Positions 52,649 through 61,783 of a DNA stretch of 64,000 bases are shown piece by piece (position 1 is the stretch's first letter; every line of letters begins with the position of its first letter). The position numbers and the translations under genes were made by a program. The notes beneath the pieces are model-generated. The model did no database searches and was not told the origin of the DNA. It was given only the letters and a program-made list of their open reading frames with translations. The stretch is taken from the NCBI GenBank assembly GCA_041671045.1, contig JBAZCF010000011.1, positions 62,001 through 126,000 of the forward strand, read 5' to 3'. The stretch comes from Parachlamydiales bacterium. Lineage in GTDB: Bacteria; Chlamydiota; Chlamydiia; Chlamydiales; JABDDJ01.

Positions 52649-53881
52649 CTAACGGAGGGCTACATCAAGAGCTTCCATAGCGGGAAGTTCTTGGCCGTTG
52701 GAAGCACCGAGATCATTGAGTTTACGTGCTGAGACCATAACGCGGCTTTCGTAGGAACCGATGGCGAGGTTGTAGGACTTGACGGATTGATCGATCCCTT
52801 TCTTAATTCCTGCTAGGTGATCTGTGAAGGTGCAAAGTCTTTCATAGAGTTGTTTGCCCGCTGTGAAAATTTGTTGGGCGTTCTCTGCCAGCCTCTCTTG
52901 GCGCCAACCGTAGGACACAGCGCGGAGAAGGGCAATTAGAGTTGTGGGAGTGGCCAGAATAACCTTTTGTTCTACCCCTCTTTCGATGAGGGAAGGATCT
53001 TGTTCTAGTGCAGCGCTGAAGAATGTCTCGCCAGGAAGGAAGAGGACAACGAACTCGGGAACATGTTCGAACTGATCCCAGTAGCTTTTCTTGGAAAGTT
53101 CATCGATATGGTGTCGAACTTGTTTAGCATGTTCTTTCAGTTTCAGGATGCGCTCGCCTTCATCTTGGATTTCGTAGGCTTCGAGATAAGCATGCAGGGG
53201 TGTTTTAGCATCGACAATGACATTCTTTCCGCCGGGCAGGCGGACAATCATATCCGGGCGGCGGCGTGTTTCATTGAGCGAGGTTGTTTCCTGGAGGTTA
53301 AAGTCGCAATATTCCAACATACCTGCCATTTCCACGACGCGTCGGAGCTGGACTTCTCCCCATTTACCCCTCACATGCGGTTGTCTCAGAGCGCGGACTA
53401 GGAGTGAAGTCTCTTGCTGCAGGCGGATGAGTTGGTCGCTAAGTTTTGATTCTGAAGTGCAGCGGGATTTTTCCAGCGTATGGAGCTTTTCGTCCATTTT
53501 GAGAAGAGTTTCTTTGATCGGTTTAATGACACCATCCATTTGTTCTTGACGGCGGTGGAAATCGCCGCGGGCATCTGCCTGCCAGGCGGAAAATTTCGTT
53601 TGGGCTAGATGGAGGAACGATTCATTATTCTTTCTTAGTGCATCCCCGGAAAGGGCTTTAAAAGAGTCCATCATATGAGACTGGGCTAGATGCAGTGCTT
53701 CCAGTTTTTCATGGGCTAGGGCTTTCTCGTGCTTCATAGCAGCTTCGGTCATTTCCGCTTGTTTTATAGCGACTGCGGTGCGCCACATGAAATAACCCAG
53801 GAATAGGAGAAGGAGGGATACAATCCAGAAAGGTACCGGTGTAAGAAACAAGGACTGGAGGTAGTTTAAGTCTATAGGCAT
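52649..53881 (-). CDS. rmuC: DNA recombination protein RmuC
   Basis: The 410-residue protein has an N-terminal membrane anchor (about 12-32) and a long coiled coil (to about 160). The RmuC nuclease-like core follows, with QPHVRGKWGEVQLRRVVEMAGM (in parts QPHVRGKWGE and VQLRRVVEMAGM), RRRPDMIVRLPGGKNVIVDAKTPL, and VLFLPGETFFSAALE. RmuC limits inversions at short inverted repeats and has a restriction-endonuclease-like fold. A longer reading from 53944 would run into the divergent PAP2 gene. The ATG at 53881 gives the expected length. Confidence 0.88.
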   Translation of the reverse strand: MPIDLNYLQSLFLTPVPFWIVSLLLLFLGYFMWRTAVAIKQAEMTEAAMKHEKALAHEKLEALHLAQSHMMDSFKALSGDALRKNNESFLHLAQTKFSAWQADARGDFHRRQEQMDGVIKPIKETLLKMDEKLHTLEKSRCTSESKLSDQLIRLQQETSLLVRALRQPHVRGKWGEVQLRRVVEMAGMLEYCDFNLQETTSLNETRRRPDMIVRLPGGKNVIVDAKTPLHAYLEAYEIQDEGERILKLKEHAKQVRHHIDELSKKSYWDQFEHVPEFVVLFLPGETFFSAALEQDPSLIERGVEQKVILATPTTLIALLRAVSYGWRQERLAENAQQIFTAGKQLYERLCTFTDHLAGIKKGIDQSVKSYNLAIGSYESRVMVSARKLNDLGASNGQELPAMEALDVALR

Positions 53882-53931
53882 CTTGTACTTTGATCCTTTA
53901 TTATGTATGCTACAAAGCGAGGTATTAACAT

Positions 53932-54630
53932 ATGTTGTTGGCAATAAGGAAGCATGGGCGTTGGCTGATCCCTTTGCTGCTGTTTATAGCATACACTCCT
54001 TGGTCAGGAGAAATTGATCTAGCTTTGACGAAGCAATTCTACAATCATGATGGAGTTGGCGACAACCGTTTTATGCAAAGCCCCTGGATTTTATTTGTAT
54101 TTAACTGGGGAGTGATGTCGGGATGGCTTGTCATCGCATTCTGTTTCATTTTTTTACTTTACAGTTATATCACAAAAAAGTGTCTCGAGTGGAGAAAAGC
54201 TGCGTGGGTGCCTATCCTTGTGCTTGCCATCGGGAGCGGACTTATAGTACATGCAGTACTTAAAGACAATTGGGGACGTCCCCGGCCTAAACAAGTTATT
54301 GAATTCGGGGGAAATCAAGAATTCCGGCCCTACTATAAACCCTATTTCAATAACCCTCAGATTTCCAAATCTTTTGCCTGCGGTCATTGCTCAATAGGCT
54401 TCTTTTTCTTTGCCGTAGCGTTGATTGGTGAGAGAATGAGAAGAAGGAAATTAGAAATATTCGGTTATGTTGCCGCCTTGGCTGCCGGAGGAGTACTTTC
54501 TTATATACGTATCGCCCAAGGGGGACATTTTTTTAGCGATGTGGTAGTATCAGCTTTGATCATGTGGTTCACATCTCTCATCATCTGTTGGTTGGTATTC
54601 CGTCAGAAGGAGGAATTATGCACGGATTAA
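53932..54630 (+). CDS. PAP2-family membrane phosphatase
   Basis: The 232-residue protein has about six membrane helices and the three phosphatase motifs: KDNWGRPRP, FACGHCSIGFF (usually PSGH) and RIAQGGHFFSDV. The motif-2 Ser-Gly-His is here Cys-Gly-His, but the key His is kept. Relatives remove or transfer phosphate on lipid A, phosphatidylglycerol phosphate or undecaprenyl pyrophosphate. The gene overlaps the LexA gene by 13 nt, an unusual pairing. GAGG precedes the start. Confidence 0.85.
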   Translation: MLLAIRKHGRWLIPLLLFIAYTPWSGEIDLALTKQFYNHDGVGDNRFMQSPWILFVFNWGVMSGWLVIAFCFIFLLYSYITKKCLEWRKAAWVPILVLAIGSGLIVHAVLKDNWGRPRPKQVIEFGGNQEFRPYYKPYFNNPQISKSFACGHCSIGFFFFAVALIGERMRRRKLEIFGYVAALAAGGVLSYIRIAQGGHFFSDVVVSALIMWFTSLIICWLVFRQKEELCTD

Positions 54631-55244
54631 GTGCTCGTCAAAGGGATATAGTCACCTTTATAGAGTCTTTTGTCACGCACTATGGGCATGCTCCCAGCTA
54701 CCGTGAAATTGGCAGCCATCTTAAGCTTAGTTCTCTAGGAACAATCCACAAACATATTCAGACACTGACTAAAAAGGGTGTCATCAAAACCCTGCCTCGC
54801 CAAGGTAGAAGTTTAACCCTGATTGAAGCTATTCCTCCGATAAAAACAAATTCTAGCGGAGCGATGACCTTGCCCTTAATGGGTTATGTCAGAGCATGCC
54901 ATCCCATAGAGATGCTGCCTGTTCCCCAGCATATCACTGTGCCTTCCTCTATGATCAACACCAATCAAACAACATATCTTTTAAGAGCAAAGGGAGAAAG
55001 CCTGCACGAAGAGTTGATTGCTGACGGAGATCTTATTTTAGTAGAAGCCCGAGAGCCTTGCTGCGATGGCGAAACCATCATTTGCGTGGTCAACAGCACA
55101 GACACGATGATCAAACGTTATTTTGAGGAAAATGCCTATATCCGGCTTGAAGGGACTAGTGCACGGCATTACCCCATTCTGGTAAAGCAATCCGATATAC
55201 GTGTTTTAGGCATTGTCACTGGTTTGCTGCGACTGTATACCTAG
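54618..55244 (+). CDS. lexA: LexA-type SOS repressor/protease
   Basis: The 208-residue protein has an N-terminal winged HTH (LSARQRDIVTFIESF, YREIGSHLKLSSLGTIHKHI) and an S24 peptidase domain with nucleophile Ser128 (KGESLHE) and Lys166 (DTMIKRYF). The self-cleavage site, Ala-Gly in E. coli LexA, is Ala93-Cys94 here, in GYVRACHPIE. The spacing from the cut site to Ser is the same, 35 residues. Without damage it should repress SOS genes. The ATG at 54618 follows AAGGAGG and lies inside the end of the PAP2 gene. No LexA operator could be assigned in this window. Confidence 0.87.
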   Translation: MHGLSARQRDIVTFIESFVTHYGHAPSYREIGSHLKLSSLGTIHKHIQTLTKKGVIKTLPRQGRSLTLIEAIPPIKTNSSGAMTLPLMGYVRACHPIEMLPVPQHITVPSSMINTNQTTYLLRAKGESLHEELIADGDLILVEAREPCCDGETIICVVNSTDTMIKRYFEENAYIRLEGTSARHYPILVKQSDIRVLGIVTGLLRLYT

Positions 55245-55250
55245 GTACAT

Positions 55251-56084
55251 CTAGCCTTCTAAATCATCCGGATCTGGCTCATAATCGATCAGCATCTGAG
55301 AACGTTTCCCACTGATCACCCTTATCATCGAAAGCACCCATGCTGTTACTACATACGTCCATGAGATGACAAAGAAGACGACGGCAAAGTGGTGGAGAAT
55401 TCCATAGAACACAAATACGGCAGAAAGAACAGTGAGGAAAACAAGCTGAAACGAAGCGACCCTGATATGCAGGCTCTTTACGCTAGGGAATTTCCAACGG
55501 CTGATCATGAAATAGCCAAGAACGATAAACATCCCGAAGAGTATCCACGTACGTGTCTCAGGTGAGATAGTGACCAGATTGCTAAATTCGGGAGAAATCA
55601 GAAAAAGATTACCCGAAAGTGCTGCTGCTGCGCCGGCAGGGATAGGGAGCCCGGTAAAATTTTTACTCTTATCTTGTTCCTGATTGGCAGGGGCAGCATG
55701 TAAAGAAGAATTAAAACGGGCAAGCCTGAGGACCCCGCAAATAGAAAATATCATTGCAGCCGCGGTGATGAAATAGGACATATCAGTTCCAGGCGGAACC
55801 GAAAGCGTCTTTAGGATGACTACTGAAGGAGCTACACCGAAGGTAATCGCATCCGAAAGAGAATCGAAGATCTCTCCGAATTCACTTTGTGCTTTAAGGA
55901 TACGCGCTATGGCTCCGTCAATGACATCTGCAAAAGCGGCGATCAATAGGATTCCCACCACAAACGTCAAATCAGCGTAAGAGACATTTCCTGCTTCGAT
56001 CATGCTCATTTTAAAAATAGCGAAAAGACCGCAGGAAAGGGCGAATGCAGTAATAATGTTAGGCAGCAAGTATACTTTCTTCAT
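55251..56084 (-). CDS. pssA: CDP-diacylglycerol-serine O-phosphatidyltransferase
   Basis: The 277-residue, multi-span membrane enzyme has the CDP-alcohol phosphotransferase motif DG(x)2AR(x)8G(x)3D(x)3D, seen as DGAIARILKAQSEFGEIFDS and ending in LSD (about 56-79). NFTGLPIPAGAAA and the MISRWKFPS region are typical of PssA (type II). It makes phosphatidylserine for phosphatidylethanolamine. The C-terminus is acidic. It is convergent with lexA, with only 6 nt between stops. Confidence 0.9.
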   Translation of the reverse strand: MKKVYLLPNIITAFALSCGLFAIFKMSMIEAGNVSYADLTFVVGILLIAAFADVIDGAIARILKAQSEFGEIFDSLSDAITFGVAPSVVILKTLSVPPGTDMSYFITAAAMIFSICGVLRLARFNSSLHAAPANQEQDKSKNFTGLPIPAGAAAALSGNLFLISPEFSNLVTISPETRTWILFGMFIVLGYFMISRWKFPSVKSLHIRVASFQLVFLTVLSAVFVFYGILHHFAVVFFVISWTYVVTAWVLSMIRVISGKRSQMLIDYEPDPDDLEG

Positions 56085-56188
56085 CGAATTCTCATGATAT
56101 CTATTGCGATAAGAATACTCGAGCGTAGTATTTGACGCAAACTGGGATGTAATAGAAAATCACATTCTACAATAGACTTCTTTCTTAC

Positions 56189-56233
56189 GCACTTAACAAT
56201 AGTGATGCCTAAAGTATCGCTATTGTTAAGTGC
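56189..56233 (-). terminator. Strong terminator-like hairpin after the M4 peptidase gene
   Basis: GCACTTAACAATAG and its exact complement form a 14-bp stem extended by GTGAT/ATCGC with one G-U. The stem lies 39 nt beyond the stop codon of the M4 gene. Confidence 0.65.
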
Positions 56234-56271
56234 AGGCCTATTCAGCGCGCTGGGGGCGTGCTAATTGGGTA

Positions 56272-57594
56272 TTAACGAGGGTTAGGTACTTGCATAAACT
56301 GTGACGGATCACTGAAATTATTATCATATAAGCCCACAACAATAAAGGCATTTACGATAGCACTTTTCACTCTTCCTTCCCCAAAAAGTTGTTCGGCGGA
56401 TTTTACAATTTCTTCTTTGAATTGGTCAAAGCTTGCATTGGGGTCTAACCGGAATAGAGTAAGGAACCAAACTGCACCTAGGCCCCACCAGTTGTAGTCG
56501 CCCAGCTGTTTTGCTGCAAGGTAGAATGCTCTATTTAAAGCCCCTGAATAGATATGTACACCGCCTTCATCCTCATCTGTATCTTTCATATAGGTCAAAT
56601 TGTCCGGTTGGATATCTTCCCCTAAGAGCGGATGAGCATTTTTGCCATTACCTAATGCCTCACCAGGATTGGAAAATGATCTTAATGAGTACTTTATGTT
56701 GTTAAGATCCTTAATGAATAAGTCGCCCATGCGGAGTTTATCTTCTGCTTCAGCTTGTTCGATACTAAGTTTATTTCTTAGAAAATCAGATATTAATCCA
56801 AAAACGTCAGCAAAGTGTTCGTTTAATGCTCCGGGCTGTCTCGAATAGACAAGTTGTGCAATGTTATCAATGACTTGGTGCGTAAACTCGTGCCCTGCAA
56901 CGTTATTATCGTCTAGAGAGCTTCCAAAATAAGGGCTATTTTTGAATCTTCCAAAAACTAGAGCAGTTCCTGTGAACATCGCGTTTAGAAGGTCGGTTCC
57001 GTAGTTGAATACAATTTTTACCGGGCTGCCCCTGTTGTCGTGAGAAAACCAGCTGTAAGATGCAAATACAGTGAGAATAGACCGTATATTTAGTGCTGCA
57101 TGGTTTTCTTCCAAATGCTTAGATTTTTCTTCTGTATCTAAAAGAGAATTTAGGGTTTGAAGTCGTGGCTCTCTTTCGACGCCGGCGGCATTGTATGTTT
57201 TAAGGTCGATTTTACTTACATCCGGCAATGAACCCATGATTGTTTCAAAAGGCTTAGCGACAGCTTGCTTCAAGAAAGCTAACACCGCACGGGAGGGATC
57301 CACTCCTACAGCTTCTTTAACTACTGCAACAGATTGATGCTTATGAACTAAATCTAAGCCATGCTGACGGAAGTTTAGCGAATCATGAGCAATTTGTTCA
57401 AAACCTTGTTTTTCCGCGAGGTTTTTTAAGTTGATGGTAGAGACGAGTCCACAACCATTTCTTACATTTCTGCCTTCGTAGGTGGAAACTATAGAGCACT
57501 GCTCCGGTCTATCTTGAAGAGGGTTTTGATAAGTTTGTTGGTAGGCTGTCTGACGCGCAAATAAGTTGGCTGGATCATAGTTATCTTTACCCAT
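56272..57594 (-). CDS. Thermolysin-family (M4) zinc metallopeptidase
   Basis: The 440-residue peptidase has all M4 residues: His235-Glu236-x2-His239 in GHEFTHQV, the third zinc ligand Glu259 (20 residues on) in GALNEHFADVFG, and catalytic His347 in GGVHIYSGALNRAFYLAA. There is no N-terminal signal peptide and no long FTP propeptide; the N-terminal ~70 residues are polar. This resembles protealysin-type enzymes. Export, if it occurs, must use another route, such as a type III system. A host-directed protease role is plausible but inferred. GGAGAG precedes the ATG. Confidence 0.85.
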   Translation of the reverse strand: MGKDNYDPANLFARQTAYQQTYQNPLQDRPEQCSIVSTYEGRNVRNGCGLVSTINLKNLAEKQGFEQIAHDSLNFRQHGLDLVHKHQSVAVVKEAVGVDPSRAVLAFLKQAVAKPFETIMGSLPDVSKIDLKTYNAAGVEREPRLQTLNSLLDTEEKSKHLEENHAALNIRSILTVFASYSWFSHDNRGSPVKIVFNYGTDLLNAMFTGTALVFGRFKNSPYFGSSLDDNNVAGHEFTHQVIDNIAQLVYSRQPGALNEHFADVFGLISDFLRNKLSIEQAEAEDKLRMGDLFIKDLNNIKYSLRSFSNPGEALGNGKNAHPLLGEDIQPDNLTYMKDTDEDEGGVHIYSGALNRAFYLAAKQLGDYNWWGLGAVWFLTLFRLDPNASFDQFKEEIVKSAEQLFGEGRVKSAIVNAFIVVGLYDNNFSDPSQFMQVPNPR

Positions 57595-57649
57595 ACTCTC
57601 TCCATGTTAAGAGTTTTTTGAATACAATATAGGTTGAACGGGGGTTATT

Positions 57650-59461
57650 TCAAATAATATCTGGAGTTTTTTCTTCAAAATCTTGCGGAAAGGCATCAGG
57701 CATAAGGCCTCCGGACTGCAGTTTCCACATATTAGAATATACCCCGCCTGTTGCTATGAGTGCAGCGTGAGAGCCTTGTTCAACGATTTTCCCTTCATGG
57801 AAAACTAAAATGCGGTCTAATCCACGCAGGGTGGATAAACGGTGTGCGATGACTAATGTTGTCCTTCCTTGCATGAGTTTATTAAGCGATTCCTGGATTT
57901 CTGCTTCTGTTTTTGAGTCTAAGGCGGAGGTTGCCTCATCCAAGATGAGGATCCGGGCTTTTGAGAGGAAGGCCCGAGCGATGGCGACACGCTGCTTTTG
58001 GCCGCCGGAAAGTTTAATGCCTTTTTTTCCGATAACAGTCTGGTATTGTTCTGGAAGTTTCTCGATAAATTCATGGCAGTGAGCTAATTTGGAGGCGTGG
58101 ATGACATCTTCATCGGTAGCTTCCAGGCGGCCATAGCGGATGTTGTCCATTAGGCTGCGGTGAAATAGTTGGGGATCTTGCGGGATGACTGCAATATTTT
58201 TGCGCAATGAAGTGATAGTAGCATTCGAGATATCATGGCCATCGATGAGGATGCGGCCATGTTCTACGTTAAAGAAGCGGAGGATGAGTTGAATAAAAGT
58301 GGTCTTCCCTGCCCCTGAATAGCCTACAAGTCCTATCTTTTCTCCATGATGAATTATAAGCGTCTTATTATCAAACAGTTGTTTTTCCGGATACCCAAAT
58401 GAAACACCCTCAAATGCAATCTCGCCATGCGATACCTCAAGTTCAACTGCTTCGGGGCTGTCCACAATATCGTGAGCTACTTGTATGGTCGTTAAGGCCT
58501 GGCGGCAGGCTCCCCATAGATTGAACACTTGCGGGATGGAAGTTCCCACCCACCACGTCATTGTCACGGCGCTCCATGTCGTATTGATAGCGAAGATGAC
58601 TTCTCCCAAAGTGGCCCAGCCTTGCTTCCACGCATACAAAATATAACCGTGCAAGCCGATGCCCGCACCGAGAAAAGTAATAATACCAAGCCATGTGATG
58701 ACATTAAGGGAGACTTTTTCTGAATATTGATAGACTTTGATCTCTTTTTGCTGTTTTTTATCTATATAGCTTCTTTCAGCATCTTCATGGGCAAAAAGCT
58801 TGACCGATATATAATTTGACAAACTATCAACGATGCTGCCTTGCAAATTGGCCTTGACTTGGCTGTGTTCTTGGGCGGCTATGCAGCAGGCAGGGGCCAT
58901 GAGTATGCTGGTGTACATATGGATGACTATCCACCCAATGAATATGGCCGCGAAGGCAAAAGAGATATTGAAGAAGAGAACTGCGGCAATAGCTATCAAC
59001 CCGGCAGTAGGCAAGAATGCTGTTACTACAATATCCAGCATGGTGGTAAAGCTCATCACCATCAGATTGATATTGTAGGCTACACTGCCGGAAAGGTTTT
59101 CGCTAAAATAGTGGTGTGAGTGGCCGTGAACATATTCAAACATTTCCATGCGGACTTCCGCTTCCATCTTAGGAACAAGCGAAGCCCACATATAACCGGC
59201 GATGCGAAGAGCTATTTGAACACCGATCCATAAAGCTAAAGCATAGTAGATGAGAGTATGCAGGGATGACCATAAGTCTTGTCGGTGGGAAGCTATCGCC
59301 TCTAATCCATCTAACAGTTTTCCTATAATAACAGGCCAGAGGGCGAGGTCTAGCGACCATGCCAGGAAGAGCAGCTGCATAAAGAAAAAAGTCCCTGCCC
59401 TTCGTCTTATAAAATGCCAAAAAAAGGAGGGTAGGGTTTTAGGCAAAGGAGATGTTGACAT
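57650..59461 (-). CDS. ABC exporter half-transporter (permease-ATPase), copy 2
   Basis: The 603-residue protein has six membrane helices followed by an ATPase with Walker A GYSGAGKTT, Q-loop VIPQDPQLFHR, signature LSGGQKQRVAIARAF, Walker B ILILDEATSALD and H-loop IAHRLST. It is similar along its length to the upstream half-transporter, so the two probably form a heterodimer or are recent duplicates. The substrate is unknown (lipid, peptide or drug type). A TTG 36 nt upstream is in frame; the ATG at 59461 was preferred. Both ATPase sites look complete, unlike many heterodimeric exporters with one degenerate site. Confidence 0.85.
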   Translation of the reverse strand: MSTSPLPKTLPSFFWHFIRRRAGTFFFMQLLFLAWSLDLALWPVIIGKLLDGLEAIASHRQDLWSSLHTLIYYALALWIGVQIALRIAGYMWASLVPKMEAEVRMEMFEYVHGHSHHYFSENLSGSVAYNINLMVMSFTTMLDIVVTAFLPTAGLIAIAAVLFFNISFAFAAIFIGWIVIHMYTSILMAPACCIAAQEHSQVKANLQGSIVDSLSNYISVKLFAHEDAERSYIDKKQQKEIKVYQYSEKVSLNVITWLGIITFLGAGIGLHGYILYAWKQGWATLGEVIFAINTTWSAVTMTWWVGTSIPQVFNLWGACRQALTTIQVAHDIVDSPEAVELEVSHGEIAFEGVSFGYPEKQLFDNKTLIIHHGEKIGLVGYSGAGKTTFIQLILRFFNVEHGRILIDGHDISNATITSLRKNIAVIPQDPQLFHRSLMDNIRYGRLEATDEDVIHASKLAHCHEFIEKLPEQYQTVIGKKGIKLSGGQKQRVAIARAFLSKARILILDEATSALDSKTEAEIQESLNKLMQGRTTLVIAHRLSTLRGLDRILVFHEGKIVEQGSHAALIATGGVYSNMWKLQSGGLMPDAFPQDFEEKTPDII

Positions 59462-59524
59462 ACTCTTCAAACTATATATGAGAATGTTTTGTGTCAATCT
59501 TGAAGAAAAAAATAGGGGGTTTCC

Positions 59525-61351
59525 CTAGGCATAACTTTTACCGCTCTCGTAGTCAGGCAAGAAACCGCCGACTTGCATATTCCATAAAGTTGCATAATGT
59601 CCATTGCGGGCAAGCAAGCCTTCATGTGTTCCGTCCTCGATAATTTTCCCACGGGAGAAGACCAGGATACGGTCCATATCGGTCAAAGTAGAGAGGCGGT
59701 GAGCTACGACAATCGTTGTGCGGTTGCGCATTAGATAGGTCAACCCTTGTTGTATATATCGTTCAGTGACGGAATCCAACGCAGAGGTCGCTTCATCTAG
59801 GATAAGGATAGGTGCATCGGCGAGCATAGCGCGTGCGATGGCCAGGCGTTGTCTTTGTCCTCCAGAGAGTTTAACTCCCCTTTCTCCGACGAGAGTGTTA
59901 TATCCCTCGGGTAATTCTTTAATAAATTCGTGGCAGTGGGCGAGTTTAGCGGCAGCGAAGACTTCTTCGTCTGTAGCGTCGGATCTTCCGTAGCGGATAT
60001 TTTCCATTAGGGTACGATGGAAGAGGGTGGCGTCTTGAGGGATCATCGCGATTTGACGGTGGAGGGAGGCTTGGGAAACATCAGCAATGTTTTGTCCATC
60101 AATAGTAATGTTACCGGAGTCTACGTCGTAATAACGAAGGATGAGATGGGCAAAAGTGCTTTTGCCTGCGCCGGAAAATCCGACGAGGCCTACTTTTTGT
60201 CCCGGGCGTATATTTAAAGAGAGGTTTTCAAATAGAGGGTCTTTGCCATAGGAGAAGGTCACATTGTTAAATTGGATGTCGCCGTGTTCGACTTCTAGCT
60301 CTGCCGCCTCAGTGCTATCTACAACATCATGAGGGACATCAATGACTGTGAGAGCTTGCCTGCAAAGGCCCAAGGAAGTGAATAACCGCGGAAGTTCAAG
60401 GCCAACCATCCAGGCCATAGAGGTAATATTCCATACAGTGTTGAAGATAAAAACAACTTCTCCCGTAGAGATGGTCCCTTGCTGCCAGGAGTAGAGCATA
60501 TAACCATTGATGCCTAATCCTGAACATATAAAGCAGGCTATGGCAATGGCAATTTTCATTTTTTCGATGTAGAACAGAGCATGTCTGTTTTTATTCTGTT
60601 CTTCCCTTTGGTAGGCGCCGATGAAATTGCGTTCAAAAAATTGACGGCCGAAAAGCTTGACTGTGAGATGGTTGGATAAGCTATCTACTAGCATCCCTGA
60701 AAGGGTACTACGCGCTTCCCCATGCACTTGGGAGCGTTTACCGCATCCTTTCATAAAATACACGCATATGCCTACATGAATAGCCATCCAGAATATCAGC
60801 ATGGCAGCGAAGAAAGGGTTAACGAAGAAAAATAGAACCGTTGCTATTAAGACAGCTACAATCGAAGGTATAATTAAAGTGACAAGTAAACGGACAATTT
60901 CGTGTACATTTTGAGTCATGTCAGCAATTTTATTAGCAACGGTTCCGGCAAGGTGGTTGGCAAAGAAGCGGTGTGAATGCCCTTGAACATAATTGAACAT
61001 AGACATCCGCATATCTGCTTCAAAACGGGGCAAGGCATAGGCCATAATGATGCCGCCTAGCCTATAGCTTATTTCCAGACCAATCCATAGGATGATGCCC
61101 CAGATGATGGGTTGGGATAAGAGTGGCCAGATCTCTCTCGGTCCTTCGCTATGTGTGGTGATGAGATCTGTGAGTTCTCCGAAGATGATGGGCCAGAGAG
61201 TCGTGTCGAGGGCCCAGCCTAACCAGAAAATTTGCATAAGGACAAGGCCTAACCAATGTCTTTTCACAACTGCCCAGACAAAATCTTTGGGAGTTGTCGG
61301 CTGAGCAGGGGCAGCAGCGCTTTGGTTAGTAAAAGTGCCTGTCTCAATCAT
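59525..61351 (-). CDS. ABC exporter half-transporter (permease-ATPase), copy 1
   Basis: The 608-residue type IV ABC half-transporter carries Walker A GFSGAGKST, Q-loop MIPQDATLFHR, signature LSGGQRQRLAIARAM, Walker B ILILDEATSALD and H-loop VAHRLST. The membrane domain begins after a Thr/Pro/Ala-rich N-terminus of about 25 residues. It is followed after 63 nt by its paralogue on the same strand. The shared phrases (YVQGHSHRFF against YVHGHSHHYF; AHCHEFI) show common ancestry. An envelope lipid or multidrug export role is likely; nothing in the neighbourhood settles it. Confidence 0.85.
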   Translation of the reverse strand: MIETGTFTNQSAAAPAQPTTPKDFVWAVVKRHWLGLVLMQIFWLGWALDTTLWPIIFGELTDLITTHSEGPREIWPLLSQPIIWGIILWIGLEISYRLGGIIMAYALPRFEADMRMSMFNYVQGHSHRFFANHLAGTVANKIADMTQNVHEIVRLLVTLIIPSIVAVLIATVLFFFVNPFFAAMLIFWMAIHVGICVYFMKGCGKRSQVHGEARSTLSGMLVDSLSNHLTVKLFGRQFFERNFIGAYQREEQNKNRHALFYIEKMKIAIAIACFICSGLGINGYMLYSWQQGTISTGEVVFIFNTVWNITSMAWMVGLELPRLFTSLGLCRQALTVIDVPHDVVDSTEAAELEVEHGDIQFNNVTFSYGKDPLFENLSLNIRPGQKVGLVGFSGAGKSTFAHLILRYYDVDSGNITIDGQNIADVSQASLHRQIAMIPQDATLFHRTLMENIRYGRSDATDEEVFAAAKLAHCHEFIKELPEGYNTLVGERGVKLSGGQRQRLAIARAMLADAPILILDEATSALDSVTERYIQQGLTYLMRNRTTIVVAHRLSTLTDMDRILVFSRGKIIEDGTHEGLLARNGHYATLWNMQVGGFLPDYESGKSYA

Positions 61352-61783
61352 GATAATTTACGAATTTGTTGAGAGATAGAAAACTGAACAAAAAAAAATA
61401 GATAAAATTATTTGAGCAATATTCTTTTGTCCATTGCTTAGGTATGGAAATTAGAGAAGGAAGAGTTCTAATTTTACTAAACATCAGTTGCATAAAGTTT
61501 TTTATTTACCTCAAAAAACTTATCGTCACCTTACTGAGAGGACACTTGATTTTGCTATAAATTAAAAATAGGTTCTTTTGTTTTATTTTGTCAAAGGGCA
61601 ATTGATAAAATCTAAAATTATTAGAAAATTAATCCCTTTTCCGGACAAAAAGGGAGCAGAATTAGATCCTTAGTTCGCATTTTAATGCAAAAATTAGTGA
61701 TCTTTTTTTTGAAATTTTCCTTAAAAAATGATTATTAAGCACTGATTTAATGCTGCCGCACTAAATGTGCGGCAGCATTAACT
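61352..61783. other. 432-nt intergenic region before the ABC exporter pair
   Basis: AT-rich sequence without a supported gene. It contains the terminator of the lipoxygenase-like gene at its right end and should hold the promoter of the ABC pair near its left end. No clear -35/-10 pair could be singled out. Confidence 0.4.
61747..61781 (-). terminator. Terminator hairpin of the lipoxygenase-like gene
   Basis: A 15-bp perfect stem (13 bp GC-rich core AATGCTGCCGCAC and its complement) with a TAAAT loop starts 3 nt after the stop codon. The downstream T tract is weak but the stem is very stable. Confidence 0.7.
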
